Of a stretch of 64,000 nucleotides of DNA, positions 49,701 through 61,867 are shown piece after piece. Position 1 is the stretch's first letter, and each line of letters begins with the position of its first letter. The notes beneath the pieces were generated by a model that ran no database searches, was not told the DNA's origin, and was given only the letters and a program-made list of their open reading frames with translations. The stretch is from Rhyzopertha dominica (taxonomy: Eukaryota; Arthropoda; Insecta; Coleoptera; Bostrichidae), in NCBI GenBank assembly GCA_025024175.1, contig QCXZ01000138.1, forward strand, positions 48,455,092-48,519,091, written 5' to 3'. The position numbers were made by a program, and so were the translations under genes.

Positions 49701-50339
49701 GGTGTTGTCAACATCTTTAATTAGTCACGTAAATATTAATACTCCTCTATACCCTCTTAGGACTTAGAGTACATTTCATGTTTACAGTTGCAACAGAAGT
49801 CACTGCCAAAATTCACCGTTACATCGTGTAATTTACACTTATAACTCGGCTTATACTCATCTCGATATTTTTTCACTATCATTAACATCTCTTAAAAAGA
49901 TCTTTAAAGAACCATAACTATAACTGCTAAACTGTTAAAAATAACATTAAAGATGTAATTTATTCAATCACAACTCCTCTCACCACTAATTACTTCATTT
50001 AAATACACTACCTAGTGCTTTCTTGTTTTTGGATTCTCTGAATCTCTTGGAAAGCCAATGTAATAAATAAATTTAAAAAAATATATGCTTAAGAATCTAG
50101 CAGTACCTGAAGATATCAGAAAAATACCCTCGTCTATATGGTTTCCAAAAATTCGAAAAAAGAAATTCCACTTAGGCCCATTCCAGTACTATCGATTCGC
50201 CCACTTATAATGTCTTCTTAGCGAAATAAGTTATCTACAGTGACTCTTGCAAGGCATTACTAGCTTTACACCACAAGTTGATTTGCTTGGGTTTTACCGA
50301 CTCTTTATTAGACCTTTTTATCACATTTTAGATTTGATG

Positions 50340-50760
50340 ACTGTGGAGTACCAAAATATTAGGACACCATATATTGCACGGACTCCTGGAATCCTACAGG
50401 GTTCCAATTTATGGGTTCTGTCATTTTTAATATTCATCAGTTATCTTGGAAGCTACCTACCACAATTTATTATTTGCTAATGGCCTCATTGCCGATTGTG
50501 TATTTTTAGAGGAATGTTTTCGGCACCGCATAAATGGTGTAATAACAATCGCTTATGACTTAATATTGCAAAATGTCTTGCTATGTCTTTCACTAAAAAA
50601 TATGTTATTTATGCTTAGAAAATTGAAAGTGTCATGCTCTCACGTGTGTCAACCGTTACACATGGGTAATTGCGAAATAAAATTTGTTAACCATATAGAA
50701 TTTGTAACTTCAGCAGCTCGTAGAATGCTGGTTTATTTTTGGGAATTGTCAACACTTTAA
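50340..50760 (+). pseudogene. Second, more decayed non-LTR RT fragment
   Basis: TPGILQGSNLWVLSFLIFIS (from about 50381) is a mutated form of the T/SGVPQGSxLGPLLFLIFIND block of LINE reverse transcriptases. After a one-base shift, LLFANGL replaces LxYADDL, so the catalytic Asp pair is lost. The following frame to 50760 keeps the pattern of the thumb region only loosely. It lies 0.6 kb past the other LINE fragment on the same strand but repeats the same domain, so it is a separate insertion or duplicate. Confidence 0.6.
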
Positions 50761-50979
50761 GAGTCTATGGTTTCATAAAACTATATTCCGCCTTCGATCA
50801 AAGTTAGAATATGCATCGCCTATATAGTATCCGATTTCTAGTACTCTTATATTACACGTACCGAATCTATTCAGTGATGATTGATAAAGTAGTGTTTTCA
50901 ACAGACATCTAGTGAATAATATACAAATTGAATATATTGTAAGCCCTGTTATTAATATGACGTACTCTATGTACCTATA

Positions 50980-51149
50980 CTTTATATTTCCTATACGAGG
51001 GTGAATGCTTTCAGCGTCCATAAATATAAGATAATATTTTGTCTTTGACAAAGATTACAGGTGTAATTGAATCGTCAGACTATTAACTTTTTGTCAGTGT
51101 TTTCAAGTGACAGCGATCTATCCGACAAAATATTATCTTTATATTTCCT
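50980..51149 (+). mobile_element. Short hammerhead-derived inverted-repeat element with 13-bp direct repeats (copy B)
   Basis: Direct repeats CTTTATATTTCCT at 50980-50992 and 51137-51149 bracket 144 bp. The insert has 16-bp perfect inverted repeats AAGATAATATTTTGTC (51028-51043) and its complement (51124-51139, slightly overlapping the direct repeat). The leftmost part (50994-51021) is the inverted tail sequence found at the right end of copy C, again abutting the duplication, which supports this as a real element terminus. The core repeats copy A and C but GAAA is mutated to GAAT, so the ribozyme-like core (51041-51080) is degenerate. Confidence 0.55.
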
Positions 51150-54140
51150 GTTTTGGGTCTTGCATATACGTTTAAGTTCTAATTGTTACCAGTTCCCTTC
51201 TTTTCAACGTGTAGGACATACACGATTTAAAAGTTAGAGTTTGTAGTTTGACTTGAATAGTACCTGCATAAATCAATACTGGCAAATATTTCTATTGCAA
51301 AGTGTTAACAGGTAAGGATTCATGTTACTTTGAAAACATTCCACTTCCAATTGTAGTGCACCCTGTAAAGCTTAACTGTAATAGTAAAGCTAGCACATGC
51401 TCGTATGGCACAAATAGATGCCGCGTTTTTGTATGAAAAGCCGGTGAGTCGAATGGAAGGATTTCGCCTTCTTACATTTCTGTTTCCATCAACTGTATTG
51501 TTATGTTAATGTGTTTTTTCTCGGTGCGAGAAGCTACGTATATTTTTAGCCAGAAATCCCTGGCTATTCTAAGCAAAAACTTGCTTTTGGATTCATGTTA
51601 CGTCTGCAATTCGATTCGTAGGTCATTGGACGCCAGTAGCTTGATTTAGATCAGACTTGATTTGACGCAACAGGCAAGTTAAACAGGTATACCCATCGCT
51701 CATTATTTTGGGTAGGTTTTTACTATAGTTATGGTTTACTTCGTTTGCTACTAAGGCTGTTATTTTTTAGGTAATAGAAACACACCTTTTTATTTGCAGG
51801 ATGCAAAAGATCGATTGCTATAGGTTAGCTAACTGACCCACATAAAGCAATAATTAGGCCTGTCCGTAGCTCTTGGTGATTGGTGATAATCTAATTTAAT
51901 GCACTCAGTGAATTTGTTATACATAAACCGTTTCTCAGTGAAGTTGACCTATTTATTTAAAAATGCAATTTGTGGTTTTATGATTTGAAAAATATATTTT
52001 AGCTCTCTTGAAATGTTATCTCACCAACAGTAAATTATAAGATTACTAGATACTATATTTTAAGGAAGGAAGGACTGTCATGTAGAAGGCAAGAAAGAAG
52101 TAGAGCTCTGTCGGCAAAGGTACATAGATATTAATCGGTAGAATGCAATTATATTGGAACGACGAAACCAGTTCTACGATATAAGCAAATGCGTTTGAAT
52201 AGCAAAGAATGCGTCTTCCAGCAAAATAGTGCCGATTGCCATACGGCTAAGACAATGAAAGACCGCATGTTGGAAAATAATATTTAATTTTTAAGTTGAA
52301 CTAGTAATCTAGACCTCTCGCCATTTGAAACCGTATGGCATATTACGAAAAACATTTTCCAGCAAGAACCGTTTCACACTTGCGTCCTTGCCTTCGAGAA
52401 ATGTGGCAGAAAAATCTCCCATAAATTTAAACATTATTGTTTATAGATTTTGCTTAAGTACTTTTTACTGAATTACCATAAAACGGCATCAAGAGGGGTA
52501 GAATTTACATATCTGTAAAGTGGCACGACTTGAGTTTCCTTGTTTTTCAATTTAATTGCAGGTAATTTGAGATTTATTGAAAAAGTTTCACAGTATTTAA
52601 AAAAGGTCATGTTTTCTTAAATGTCTTAGAAAAATTAAAGGCAACCTTACAGATTTCTCTTTTGTTTACGTCCAATTTTTTTAGTACGGAGCAAACATGA
52701 ATTAAAATTGTATAACCGCTTATACCAATTTTCTTTAATTAAAAATCAATTTTATGGTTTTGCGGTTGTTCAGAAATAAATATTGGATATATCTTGCTGA
52801 TTCAATGTGTTGTTTTAATTATCAACAAAATAGTTTTTCTATATCTACAATCCTATGTAGTGTTAAGTTAGCTTCCTTTAATGTTAATAGCATTCCTGGC
52901 CAGACAACCTAAACGCTTTCGCATTAAAAATTTAACGGTTGCCTTGAATTTTTAACAGCTGTCAGTCGCTCATCAAGTGACAATTTTACTTCACACGGTT
53001 TTTAAAGAGATGTACTGCAAAAAATATCGTATACAAATTCAGAAACGTAATAACATGCTTTTAGTTTATTTATTTTTTTTTCAAAGTGTAACCATTGCTT
53101 CCACGAACTATGCCTTACCCTATCCATCGAATTTTTACAAATTCAGGAAAGTTCTTTAACGATTAGCATCACCGATTGTATTCAACCAATAACTAATTAT
53201 GGGAGATGCCATCAGATGAGAACAGGTAATAACATAATAGCCGTGCTTGTTTAATTACAAATGAATCCTCACATAAGCATACAAGAAGTCTCCAGCTATA
53301 ATCCATTTCGGTATTATAGTTTAAATTTGCTTAAACCACACACTTTGGTTACGTCAATTTTAAGAGTTGAAATATGTGTTTCTTCTGTTCTTGTTATATC
53401 TAATACAACAAAATAGTGCATAAATTTTCAGCTTTTTGGGGACATACACTATATTTTTAAATCCTATATGAAATGCACCATTTAGCGCCAAAGTTAGTAC
53501 AAAATATTATTAATGTAGCTAAATATATTTTAGAAATTTTTATCCCAATGATACTAAGTATGATTAATTTACAATATACAGGCGCTATTCAGATTTAACT
53601 GATCACCCTCTAAATATTATAGTTATATAGTAATATATAGGAAATATAAGGAAAGAACAAGCAGTGCAAGTTTTCGTAGAACCAGTGCTAGTTGTTAATT
53701 ATATATAATACATAAAATTATTATATATTTTTTTATACCTAATTGATTTATATTTTATATTTTTTTGACCAAGTACTGTATTAAACTGCATCCAGTTCTG
53801 CTCAAAATTACTTTATTTAGTATTGCATTCCAACTGGAGTCTTGCATAAAAATTGTGCTTCTATATAACAAAAGGTGTTTTTATTATATAAAATAAAAAT
53901 AGAATTACTTGTAGAGACGAATAGTATTGTTGTGAAGAATATTGCGCCCTGCTTAATATTTTGCTCTACTTGTAAGTCAAAAACCCACCCATTTATTATC
54001 AAAACATTATGAACAACATGGCAACTATGTAGGCTACAAATATTTCGCGTTTTTATATACCGATGCGTACGTGCCCACATTAACGGCAAAAAACTGTGCA
54101 ATGTTTTTTGCGCTCAAGTCGCTCGTAGCAAGCGCTGCTA
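51150..54140. other. AT-rich DNA, nothing recognised
   Basis: No frame, element terminus or repeat that I can support. Confidence 0.3.
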
Positions 54141-54225
54141 GTAGGCAAGGTCAGTGCATTATTTACCGGTGCCGGTGCGGGCGTTATAGAAACCGCGCTC
54201 AAGTTTTCTAAAAATTTTCGGGAAA

Positions 54226-54394
54226 TCAGTGCGGTTAATTTTAGAAAGTGAACATTTGCTTCGTTCGCGTGTGGTTTCCGTTTTGGTTGTGTTTCGTTTA
54301 TTAGATACGGGACGAGTTGATTGAGAACGTGCGTTGTTTAGTGAAGAACGATTTTCCAGTCCGGGGAAAATTATGGGTTGGACGAGATCACTAG
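54226..54394 (+). CDS. Candidate first exon of an unknown plus-strand gene
   Basis: A GC- and CpG-richer block contains two arthropod-type initiator matches TCAGT (54151-54155, 54226-54230) and, 150 nt after the second, ATG at 54373-54375 in AAATTATGG context. The frame encodes MGWTRSL plus one base and stops exactly at a strong donor CTAG/GTGAGT (54394/54395). No ATG lies between the second initiator and this ATG except none seen by eye, so the layout is that of a 5' UTR plus short coding start. No downstream exon was recognised in the window and the peptide matches nothing I know. The gene could be non-coding RNA, or the pattern chance. The minus-strand 81-codon frame over this block is probably a shadow. 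Confidence 0.35.
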
Positions 54395-57300
54395 GTGAGT
54401 CCAAAGCATTTTTTACGGCCCCTAAACACTTTGGAAAATTTCCCTTTCGAAAGAATAAGTAGGTTGTGCGAAGATTGTGCTTTGAAGAGTTAAAACCTAG
54501 TTTTGAGGCGGATGGGTGCTTTTACTGTTTTACCAGAAAACATGAATAAGTAGAGATTGGGTAAGCGAAGCGGCACGCTAGTTTATACAAAATAAGGAAC
54601 TAAGATACTATAGTCGTAGTCATAAATAGAAGCTCTAAATACATTGTGTTTTATAAAAAGCCATTAGAATATAAACAAGCCAACTTCGACTTAAACAGAG
54701 ACGAGATCATGTAAAATTTTTTTTAATACTAAATTGTGAATCATCACAACAATGCACATTTATCTATCAACAAATGATTAGATTACGGAAAACTTGTTAG
54801 ATACAATATCTATCTAGATTGCAAATATCGCTATATTTACACCTCGCAGTCTCTTTATATTGCTAGACGGGTAAGTAGATCTCCTAAACTGTTTTGCAAT
54901 AGTTGCACGAAAAAAAAAACTAAAAACTAAACAGCTTCATCATGATTGCGGGCCAGTCTGGAAGTAAGTAATTCAAGTTTTATCCCACGGAACAGCAAGA
55001 CTAAGAGAACACAAACGTTTATTGTTTGGGATACAGTTAATAGTATAGCAATACAACAGGTTTTGTGAAACGTCTAAAATACAATCACATGAAATAATTT
55101 ACAAACTATTTTATGGGAACTTTCGAGAAAAACGCCTAGGTCTTTTATCGTTGCATTAAATAAGTGTTTTAGATAATGTGTAAAAGGAGGGCAACTGCTA
55201 CTCTCTGTACTTACTTTCAAAAGAAAGAAAATATTAGGTTTGCCGATCAATTAATTTTTAGCCATTCTAAATACATTTTTCTTTCGTAGACCTAAACGAA
55301 AATTAAAATTAACATTCGTTCTGATCTGAAATTGTTTTTGATTTCAACTTCAAAATTGTCAAAAGCTGATTAAGAAAGTTCCTTATCTTTTCAGGCAAAA
55401 CATATTAGTTTCTTTTCTAGATCCTTAACTGGTGAAAACTCTGATTTAGTTGAGTCACCACATAATCAAAGTTACAGTAAAAATTTTTTTTATTATACTA
55501 GCATTTTAAATGTTACAATATAGCTAAATTGTTTTATATTTCCTAATATAATTTCGATGTTTCCTGTCTTTTATATAAAAACAGGTTGTTCGCATTTATA
55601 TCCGTTTTTTTATTAATTCATTATTTCCCATTTAGTTTTAGAAAAGCGGCCTATATCTTATAGTGGTTTTTATCTTACAAACAAAATTGTTCTTTCTAAA
55701 CTTTTTTTTTATCACTGTTTAGATACCTTATTATCTACTGCTGTGAAAAGAAACTGTTTACTGAATACCTACTTAATGAAACAATTCTTTGGTGACATTA
55801 ATTTGAGTAAAGGTAACGAAATTTTGTACTAAACTAAGTTCCTCGATCTCATAACCAATTGGATCATTGAGGTAAATGCCTGTATTTATTGCAGATCACC
55901 TTATATGATACACAAGCTGAAAGATCTGTTAGGAGGAGAGCTAGTAAACATCTCAAACAGTATACAGAAATTAGGAACAGTTATACAGTACCTAACATAA
56001 AATCAAATTGTTTATTATACCTTTTAAATATTATCTACAACAATATCGTAAAAATAGGAACTGTTTTATTACTGCAATCTACATTTTTTTAACTATAAAC
56101 TTTTGGTCATACTAGAAATGCAAACTAACTCCTTATGAAAATTTACTGCCTATATTCCATCAGTATTAACATAATCGCAATTTTGCGAAAAATGGAAGCA
56201 ACTTTTGAAATGTAAGAAAAAACCGTGAGATCTTTGTATTCCGAGGATTAAAAACATGCTAGCTTTCCAATTGGAAATTTGAAGCTTTGCGGTCTGAGCA
56301 ATTTATTTGTGTACAAAAAAGCCTGCGCGCCTTACAATATACAATTGTAAGAGAAGTATAAATGCGAGAAAGAAAATTCAATGTTTCAATTTTTCAATTG
56401 TCTCGAAGAAGCGCCAAAACTCATTTCTCAATATTTTGCACAATATCCTGGAACATGTGCTGATCAACTTCAAAAAAATCGACTTGAATTCTATTTGTCG
56501 TGTAGCTGAAAGGTAGTAAGAGTTCTGGAATTAAAACAGTCCATCAAAAAGTCGATTTATCTGAGATCAAGGAGGCATTTAGGATGTCCACCACGACAAC
56601 TTGGGAAACTCTGGTTTTAAAAATCCTTAGCAGCCAAACTACACGCTTTTTCGTTTCTTGAAATACAATTAAAAAGCTCATTAGATGGAGTCATAAATCT
56701 AGCGGTTTCAAAGTCCCTTAACTTCTTAACCAGTTAATATATTACTGAAATGGGAAATATCAAGTATTGTCCATCTAATGTTTAATAAAATACAAGCTGA
56801 ATCTGACAGGAATAGCAACTATGATTTTGGTTACGTCCCCTAAAAATACTCATGTTTCAACAATGTCGTGGAACACTCACTTGTAGATTTTTGATTATTG
56901 AACCCAATTTTATAAATATGGCAAATAATTTAATACTGGTGCATTTGAGACCGACTGCAGTTCATTAAAATTTCATAGGGAAATATAATATAAAAGAAAG
57001 TATACCAAGAAAGAAGCCAAATTACAATGCATTTCTGGTATAAACATTTTTGTGTAAAACAATTTTTCCTGAACTTGTTGCACATATTTTTTATTGTGCT
57101 TTCTTAAACTAGAGTGAAAATTTGTTGGCCCGTACTTTCTCTTTCCCCTGTAAACCGACGTATTGTTAAATACTGCTTAGACCATTTACGATACAACGGC
57201 GAAGGCTTGTTAAATGTATTAATTGCATTACATTAGGATCAACTAAGCTGATAGGCACGAATTTCCGACTACGTAAACACGCTGGTCGGCGGTTATAATG

Positions 57301-57590
57301 GTTTTAACCTCAACCTGAAGTTGCGGGAAGCGGGGTAGTGGTATTTTCGTGTTTTGACTGTGTTTGGGTTTTACTTTACGTATTTTTTCATTGATCGTGT
57401 TAATTAACACCTTCGGAAATTATCCTTTCACCAAACCTTCTTGCATGGTACTTATTTCGAAAACAAATACCTAACTCTCATAATGCTTATAAGTTTATAA
57501 GTATAGTTTTGGTGTACTCCAAACATACACCTTATTTGGTATACAAAGCAAAATCCTTTTCAGTTTTCCCTGAAAGAATGTATTACAGAA
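54395..57590. other. AT-rich DNA, nothing recognised
   Basis: If the exon ending at 54394 is real this is the start of its intron. No second exon recognised. Confidence 0.3.
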
Positions 57591-57599
57591 TGGAGCTGT

Positions 57600-58315
57600 A
57601 TAAAAGGTTACAAAGAGTTGGTTCCAAAGCCTTCGAAACTAAAATTACGAAGTTCGCTCCATCGCACAAAGTCCATCGTACATCTTGACGGACCCCTATA
57701 CTCCTGGACCCCAAAAAAGCAATTAGCGCTTACCTCGCTCGCCTGCCGGGTCCTAAAACTTCTTAAAACGCATTATCACTTTTTATGTCGCGATAAAGAA
57801 ACTTCATTAACCGGATCGCGCGAGGTCCATATCGGAGCGCCGTAAAGTTGCGAAATTAAAATACCGTCTCTAGATGAGCAGAAAGTTCGACAGTGTAAGA
57901 TCGACTTGAACATTTTTTTTGTGTTTGCGCCAGTTCTGGCTGTCATTCTTCATTAGAGACGAAGTTCTTGTGCTCGCAAATAAGTCGGAGTCGGAGGAAA
58001 TTGGAATCCGTTCGCACACCATTACACTCGACGCGATTCGTTGATATTTTTTGCATTTAATGAACAGGTCGCTTTTCATACTAACGAATTTGGAGTTCGT
58101 CTTTAGCCGCCGTCTGTCGACCCCGTAGGGCAACTAACCAGACGTATGTAAATTGGCAAAACAACTAGGAGGCCTTTTGAAGTCGTATCGCGATGTCTCA
58201 ATTTACGGAGCGAACTTCTCCTTTGAGAAGACTCTTGTCGTGTAAGTTTATGTAACATCGGAATATTGAGTGTTGACATGAAAAGCTCATGGGCGCAGTT
58301 TGGTAGATAAACCAA
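57600..58315. promoter_or_regulatory. GC-rich island 13
   Basis: Contains GCAATTAGCGCTTACC (AATTAGCG at 57721-57728), TTTTTATGTCGCGATAAAG (posterior Hox/Caudal-like) near 57780 and CpG-rich GGATCGCGCGAGG. Short frames on both strands are unconvincing. Candidate enhancer nearest to the receptor exon. Confidence 0.3.
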
Positions 58316-58319
58316 AGCA

Positions 58320-59913
58320 GAATCTTTTAAGTGTGGGTCGCTGAAAATGCTTTTTCTGAATAGGAAAATATGAGATTTGACATTAAAATTTTGGCAAAAA
58401 TATCCGGTATTGTTTTATTTTTGAACTGTGTCACTTACTATAAAACTACAGGGAGAAAAATTATTGATGGCTTTTTAGTAGGTGTATGTTAGAAAGTGCG
58501 GTATGTAAAAGCCTGACTTCGAAATTTGGAATTTAAATATGTTATTTCTTTTCTGCATTTTATAACTGTTGTGTTCGGATATTTCCTTAATTTTTAAAAC
58601 CTAGCAAACACTATGCTGAAATTCGTTGCTTAGAAAAACAATTACAATGTAAATAAATAGTAGAAATTTAAAACTGATGAAACCTCTCAGTCTATTAAGT
58701 TAATAACTATTAATACAACAGTCCACTCAATCGAAGCCACCCTAATATTAAAGTATATCTCCCCTTTATTACAAAAAAACAACAAAGTCGATTACAAAAA
58801 TATATAAAAAGTGTGCGACAGTAAATTTTCATCAAACAATAAAAAATATGTTAAAATGCATGTCTATTCTGTACCGTGGGGGCCTGCTGTCAAATTAAAG
58901 TATGCAGTTGCATGTCAGTTTGTCAGGCTACAGGTCACTTTCTTTAGGAAGTAGTACCCGTTAAGGCAGATAGGTGGCTTTGTCATCATGTCAGTGTAAT
59001 GCTAACAGATGGCATTGCCATCTAAATTCTTACTTAAATAAAAAAATATGCATACACTATTCGGAGAATAAATCAGTGGTGTAAAATAATGCGACTATGT
59101 AAAAAGAAGAAATTGCGAACTCAACCTTCTACGTTCCTCACATGAAACCACTCCAAGTTTCAATTGTTCCATGTAATAAACGTTGGCTGATTCTGTATAA
59201 AGCTTTACTGACTAATAATGATGTAAATGTAGGACCTATTCATATTATGGCGTTGATAAAAGAGGACTTTAATATACATCACAATTCTGATGAGGATCTT
59301 ATGTAACTAATGTTTCAGGCGGAGGTTACGACTCATAAATGCCAATAGAAGATGAATATCAAGCTTTTGTTAAAAGGAGGATTTTGATTCCGAATCGAGA
59401 TCGTTGTTGCATATTATCGTCAACAGCTGGGAGCTGCTCCTGTGTGGCCCCAGTTAATTAATAAATATAGCCATGATAAGATTTTTTAAAGATGCTCTAA
59501 TTATGATCAACTAATTAGAAAAGCTTAATTTATGAGCTTTTTAGCTCTTATCAGTAAATAAACTTTACTAGTTAAATTTCTTATTACTGCAGTGCCAGTG
59601 AAGCACCAGTTTCGCGAAATAATGCTAGACCAAGAATGAATTTTAAAGACACCTGTGAAACAATAAAAATACAATTCAAAGCGTCTCGCTAAACAAATTA
59701 AACTTGACGCCAGTCTATTCCTAGCGATAATTGATGTGCTCGGTCTCGAAAACCGTCGTTAATCAGGTTTTAGTCGCTTGAAGCGTCTAGTAACTTTATA
59801 CTCGTATTCCTAAATGCGCGGTGGTAAAAATGCCGTTTTTAACTTGTCGCCCTTTTTATAGTGCTGTTTAACTGCTGCATCTTCTCATTTGCAGAGACTG
59901 GAAAATATATATC
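58320..59913. other. AT-rich DNA, nothing recognised
   Basis: No coding frame or repeat structure before the target duplication of the palindromic element. Confidence 0.3.
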
Positions 59914-60360
59914 AAAGCTTTAAAGTAAGGTAATATATTCTCGGAAAGATCGCTGTCTCTTGAAAACGCTGACAAAAAATATGTCTGACGTTTCGAACCT
60001 CAAAACCTGACACAAGTGCAAACAAAATTTTGAAAGTAAATAAACAAATCACCAAGGAAGCGAGACATCATAGAAACAACGTGCTAACCTGATAGAAAAA
60101 GGAACTGCCTACCATTAGATATATACGTTTATATCTAGTGGTAGGTAGTTCCTTTTTCGTTGTTAGGTTCTTTTCTATCAGGTTGGCACGTTGTTTCTAT
60201 GACGTCTCGCTTCTTCGTCTTTGACAAAGATTACAGGTGTAATCGAAACGTCAGACTTATAATTTTTTGTCAGTGTTTTCAAGAGACAGCGATCTTACCG
60301 AGAATATATTATCTTATATTATGGACGCTGAAAGCATTCGCCCTCGTAAAGCTTTAAAGT
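59914..60360 (+). mobile_element. Palindromic hammerhead-bearing element with 13-bp target duplication (copy C)
   Basis: A 421-bp insertion (59927-60347) is flanked by perfect 13-bp direct repeats AAAGCTTTAAAGT (59914-59926 and 60348-60360). The left half is an inverted copy of the right half: for example gaagcgagac.tcatagaaac reads at 60058 and, inverted, ends at 60215, and GATCGCTGTCTCTTGAAAAC at about 59947 mirrors the unit at about 60270. The right half alone carries the hammerhead-like fold (60217-60256) and a 27-nt tail GGACGCTGAAAGCATTCGCC... up to 60347. An inverted partial copy at one end and long target duplications are features of Penelope-like elements and their non-autonomous relatives. 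It encodes no protein. Two other copies (47733-47882, 50993-51136) share the unit. Confidence 0.65.
60217..60256 (+). ncRNA. Hammerhead-like fold, copy C
   Basis: Stem I GTCT (60217-60220) pairs with AGAC (60253-60256). Between them lie the core TTGACAA (60221-60227; canonical CUGANGA with C3:G8 replaced by U3:A8), a bulged A, stem II GATTACA/TGTAATC with loop GG, then GAAA (60245-60248) and C-GUC cleavage triplet (60250-60252). Stem III has no room for a loop, as in minimal retroelement hammerheads that may need dimerisation. Activity is unknown. Confidence 0.45.
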
Positions 60361-61861
60361 GTGTTTTTTTTTCTGTATTTGCTTTCACTTCAGTGATTTA
60401 AAATGTGTGGACATTGTAGTCGTATTATTATAAAGGGCTCAACGTATAAGAAATTTACTACCCTTTATTCGCAAAATTATAATTATTGATTGATTATTGC
60501 GTCGAATGAATTTAAAAAATGTCATTTTGAATACGCATTCCAACTCTATAAACACATAATTCTTTTTATCGTGGTTTTGTAAGGAGTTTTGGAAATTATA
60601 AGTTTTTACCATAAACTTTTGAAAAATTACATAAGTCGAAATTGAAAATGGATAAAATTGAGTTTGCAAAGAAGTATGAAATCTTTTATAAGGTAATAGT
60701 TACCTTGCATAAGTTCTTCCCATCTACATCCAAATAAAACAAAAAACAAAATGTATAAACATTATCACATTTAGTATGCTGAAAACCCTTAAGAAATGTT
60801 TTTTGGAATATGTCTTAGACACAATTTAAAGATATTATAGATTTGACAAGCAGCTGTGCTAAACTGTACAAAGTAATGAATCTTACAGTATAGTTAAATT
60901 CAGAAAAAAAGAGCATCTTGTTTTACGCTATACTGATAAAAATCATGTTCCGATTTTTTTAAATAAACTCGTTTACCGTCAAATTCTAAATAGTAATAAT
61001 AAAATGAGTAAGTAATCATCTTTAGTAGTAAAGACAACGTTTCATACTCGAATATTTTTACACTGATCCGGTAACACAATGTTTCTAAACTAAACAAGGT
61101 TTGCTTATAGACCAATTGGTATACACAAAAAAAAACTCACAGTGATAATTCGACACAAAATAGCTCAACGCCTTAGTCGATTAGTGAAGTATTGAGGAAT
61201 TCCTCTTTTATTGTTACAAGGTAACAAAGACCTAAAAAGATATGTTGATGGAATTTCGTGACCGAAAAGTATGCTTTTTATTTGTTGACCTTTCTTTGTG
61301 ATCCGGCAAAATATGTGAAGTCATCATCATCCGTTGTCCATGGGATGTATTGGAGTAAAATTTATTAATATGGAGCTGAAAAATGCTATAATTCTGAAAC
61401 CGTATTGAACAAAAAACGGTTACATTCGGTCAAGAGTTACTTTTTATAGTTTTTTATACATAATTAGATACCAAATATGTCAATTTTTTATATCTCTAGC
61501 TATATTTAGACACATTTATGGACCTAGATCGTGCCACAGTGATTATATTCCGTACTTCTAGGAAATATACCGCTGCCTAATACGAGCTCGATCTTTATTG
61601 GGTATTGAAAGGTAATCCAAATTATGTCTTTCTCGTTTGTTGGCTACTTCTTCTTTAATTCGAGCTGTTCAATTCACATTTCTTAAACGGCAAAAAAGAC
61701 CAATTCTTAGATTATCGATCCTACGTGATTTTGTCCCAATACAAATTACTGTAGGCAGTATCATATGACCAAGCTGACGAATACGAGTAGTGTCTCCACC
61801 TAGTTAACCGGATTCTCAAAGCATTCCACTCGAAAGTAACCCACATACACACAACAGCTCA
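60361..61861 (-). other. Intron sequence downstream of the receptor exon
   Basis: AT-rich with no recognisable coding sequence on either strand; it begins (minus strand) at the GTGAGT donor of the receptor exon. No TM6/TM7 exon is visible. Open frames here are short and low-complexity. Confidence 0.5.
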
Positions 61862-61867
61862 ACTCAC

